Source: DASVBJ01 sp036375895
GTDB lineage: Bacteria > Actinomycetota > Actinomycetes > JACCUZ01
Length of the DNA stretch: 7,887 nt
Assembly: GCA_036375895.1 (NCBI GenBank)
Contig: DASVBJ010000303.1
Location: forward strand, 1-7,887
Direction of reading: 5' to 3'
Shown here: piece after piece, positions 7,006 to 7,887 of the stretch
How positions within the stretch are numbered: position 1 is the stretch's first letter
How the letters are laid out: the number at the start of each line of letters is the position of its first letter
Made by a program: the position numbers and the translations under genes
The notes under the pieces: generated by a model
The model's database searches: none
Told to the model about the DNA's origin: nothing
Seen by the model: the letters and a program-made list of their open reading frames with translations, nothing else

Positions 7006-7503
7006 CTATGCGCGCGACCCCGGCGTGCCGTCCCCGCCCGAACCGGCAGAGGTTGCCGGACCGCCCTCCTCGGCCGCGAGCACCCGGCCGAGCGCGGTCG
7101 TGACGACACGCACCTCCTCGTCACTGAGGTGGCGCGTGTAGTGCCGCTCGATGCCGGCCAGGTACGTCGGGGCGGCCGCCCGCAGCCGGGACCGCCCCTC
7201 GGGCGTGATCGTCGCGAAGAACGACCGCTTGTCGTCAGGGTTGCGCTCGCGCCGGACGAGACCGGCGCGCTCCAGCTCGTCGACCACCCGGCTGACCCGC
7301 TCCCGGCTCAGGACCGCCCGCGCGCCCACCTCGGTCATGCGCAGCCGCCGACCCGGTGCGGCGTTGAGCACGAGCAGCACGTCGTACCAGGCCAGCGGCA
7401 TCTGCCTGGCCGCGAGCTCGCGCTCGAGCTTCGGGACGACCGCGGCGTGGACGCGCAGCAGCGCCGCCCAGGCGGCCACCCGGTCCACATCGTCGGCTGA
7501 CAT
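7006..7503 (-). CDS. MarR-family transcriptional regulator
   Basis: A 165-residue dimeric winged-helix DNA-binding protein of the MarR family, usually a repressor released by small aromatic ligands. After an N-terminal dimerisation helix (about 5-32), PLAWYDVLLVL (36-46) begins the winged-helix domain; the recognition region is RAVLSRERVSRVVDELERAGLV (about 62-83), and the wing RRERNPDDKRSFFATITPEG (84-103) contains the conserved D-x-R (D91, R93). C-terminal helices (about 104-144) complete the dimer interface, and the last 20 residues are a Gly/Ser/Ala tail. Two ATGs are possible (7512 and 7503). I chose 7503: AGG lies 9 nt upstream, and a TAGGAT -10 element at 7511-7516 overlaps the 7512 codon, so that codon might not be transcribed. 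It is adjacent to kynU and divergent from a yceI gene, with palindromes between them, suggesting control of itself, kynU and yceI. Confidence 0.94.
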   Translation of the reverse strand: MSADDVDRVAAWAALLRVHAAVVPKLERELAARQMPLAWYDVLLVLNAAPGRRLRMTEVGARAVLSRERVSRVVDELERAGLVRRERNPDDKRSFFATITPEGRSRLRAAAPTYLAGIERHYTRHLSDEEVRVVTTALGRVLAAEEGGPATSAGSGGDGTPGSRA

Positions 7504-7510
7504 GGAGCCC

Positions 7511-7516
7511 ATCCTA
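7511..7516 (-). promoter_or_regulatory. Candidate -10 element of marR-kynU (possible leaderless start)
   Basis: On the minus strand TAGGAT, a common actinobacterial -10 form, ends 7 nt upstream of the ATG at 7503, so transcription could begin on or next to the start codon and give a leaderless mRNA. No good -35 is seen at the expected place; that DNA is occupied by the palindromic repeat at 7525-7540. Assignment rests on one hexamer and is tentative. Confidence 0.35.
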
Positions 7517-7524
7517 GCCAGCAA

Positions 7525-7540
7525 TGTGCGGGCGCACGCA
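7525..7540. promoter_or_regulatory. Putative MarR operator, copy 1
   Basis: TGTGCGGGCGCACGCA is an imperfect inverted repeat (one mismatched pair within the core 7527-7540) and a near-identical direct copy of the site at 7571-7586, differing at one base of 16. It lies just upstream of the yceI -35 hexamer and over the expected -35 zone of the marR promoter, a position suited to repressing marR. Confidence 0.6.
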
Positions 7541-7542
7541 TC

Positions 7543-7571
7543 TTGACAGGGCGTGCCCTGGATGCTGTTAT
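7543..7571 (+). promoter_or_regulatory. yceI promoter, consensus -35 with 17-nt spacer
   Basis: A perfect TTGACA (7543-7548) is followed after 17 nt by TGTTAT (7566-7571), four of six matches to TATAAT. The predicted start near 7578 falls inside the palindrome at 7573-7586 and leaves a 5' UTR of about 43 nt with AGGAG at 7611-7615. This is the strongest promoter in the window. Confidence 0.65.
7547..7560. promoter_or_regulatory. Palindrome in the promoter spacer
   Basis: CAGGGC-GT-GCCCTG is a perfect 6-bp inverted repeat with a 2-bp centre, overlapping the last two bases of the -35 and most of the 17-nt spacer of the yceI promoter. Its sequence differs from the two flanking repeats, so it could be a site for a different regulator or a chance GC-rich palindrome. 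Confidence 0.35.
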
Positions 7572-7586
7572 GTGCGTGCGCACGCA
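7571..7586. promoter_or_regulatory. Putative MarR operator, copy 2
   Basis: TGTGCGTGCGCACGCA contains a perfect 14-bp palindrome (TGCGTGC|GCACGCA, 7573-7586), extended to 20 bp with one mismatched pair (AT at 7570-7571 matching AT at 7588-7589). It begins at the last base of the yceI -10 and covers the predicted transcription start, a classic repressor position. The copy spacing from site 1 is 46 bp. Confidence 0.65.
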
Positions 7587-7620
7587 GATGGCGGCGCAGA
7601 ACCCTGCAAGAGGAGAAGCC

Positions 7621-7887
7621 ATGCCACTCACCACGCCCAACGCGGCGACCCGAGAGCTGAACGGCGTCGAGCTGCCGGCTCCCGGCCGCTGGGAGATCGA
7701 CCCAGGACACGCGGACGTCTCGTTCACCGGTCGCCACTTCATGCTGACGAAGGTCCGCGGGCGGTTCACCGACGTCCGCGGCAGTGTGACCGTGGCCGAG
7801 GACCCCGCTGCCTCGGTCCTCGAGGTGACGATCGGCATGGCCAGCGTCGAGTCGGGCAGCCCGGTGCGCGACGACCACCTCCGCTCG
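7621..7887 (+). CDS. YceI-family polyisoprenoid-binding-like protein, N-terminal part
   Basis: The first 89 residues of a YceI-like lipocalin-fold protein are present; the family is usually about 170-200 residues, so the C-terminal half lies beyond the right edge. Family marks are GRWEIDPGHADVSFTGRH (22-39), the KVRGRFTDVRGSVTVAEDP run (44-62) and the VESGSPVRDDHLRS block (76-89), matching the usual RD-HLRS motif. YceI proteins bind long isoprenoid or amphiphilic molecules in a beta-barrel; the exact ligand here is unknown. There is no signal peptide, unlike the periplasmic E. coli form, so it is probably cytoplasmic. The ATG is preceded by AGGAG (7611-7615) at 5-nt spacing. It is transcribed divergently from marR from a promoter embedded among palindromes, and is likely a MarR target. 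Confidence 0.93.
   Translation, partial: MPLTTPNAATRELNGVELPAPGRWEIDPGHADVSFTGRHFMLTKVRGRFTDVRGSVTVAEDPAASVLEVTIGMASVESGSPVRDDHLRS

Noticed and set aside
5746..7500. A 584-codon open frame on the plus strand opposite kynU and marR
   Set aside because: It is antisense to two well-supported genes, with composition of a mirror frame and no domain.
7513..7878. Extension of the marR frame upstream, antisense to yceI
   Set aside because: It would run through the promoter and operators and opposite yceI; MarR homology begins after 7503.

Overview
This window comes from a high-GC Gram-positive bacterium (Actinomycetota). The protein sequences are actinobacterial in character, GTG start codons dominate (five of eight genes), and the order ribF, (membrane gene), rpsO, pnp, M16 peptidase matches the actinobacterial housekeeping locus around gpsI/pnp. 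I cannot place it to genus; a Nocardioides-like or related actinomycete is only a guess.

Seven genes lie on the minus strand and one partial gene on the plus strand. In transcription order (right to left) the minus-strand genes are: a MarR-family regulator (7503-7006), kynureninase kynU (6996-5758, 9 nt behind marR), ribF (5653-4730), an uncharacterised multi-pass membrane protein (4733-3582, GTGA overlap with ribF), rpsO for ribosomal protein S15 (3440-3171), pnp for polynucleotide phosphorylase (2913-655), and an M16 zinc peptidase (654 to the window edge, starting on the base after the pnp stop). On the plus strand a YceI-family gene starts at 7621 and runs off the right edge, divergent from marR.

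There are three functional blocks. The marR-kynU/yceI block shares a 117-nt divergent intergenic region with a near-consensus promoter and three palindromes, two of them 16-bp direct copies differing at one base, consistent with autoregulation and co-regulation by the MarR protein. The ribF-membrane protein block makes FMN/FAD and carries a translationally coupled membrane protein of unknown role. The rpsO-pnp-M16 block handles ribosome assembly, RNA turnover and proteolysis. It has a structured rpsO leader, a terminator hairpin after rpsO and a nested stem upstream of pnp, resembling the arrangement known for rpsO-pnp in other bacteria.

Most of the window is ordinary housekeeping DNA. The parts worth a second look are the marR/yceI operator region, the two-hairpin rpsO leader as a possible S15 autoregulatory element, the unknown membrane protein coupled to ribF, and the orphan kynureninase upstream of ribF. 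I see no CRISPR array, tRNA, rRNA, insertion sequence or phage gene, and no convincing evidence of a wholly new system.
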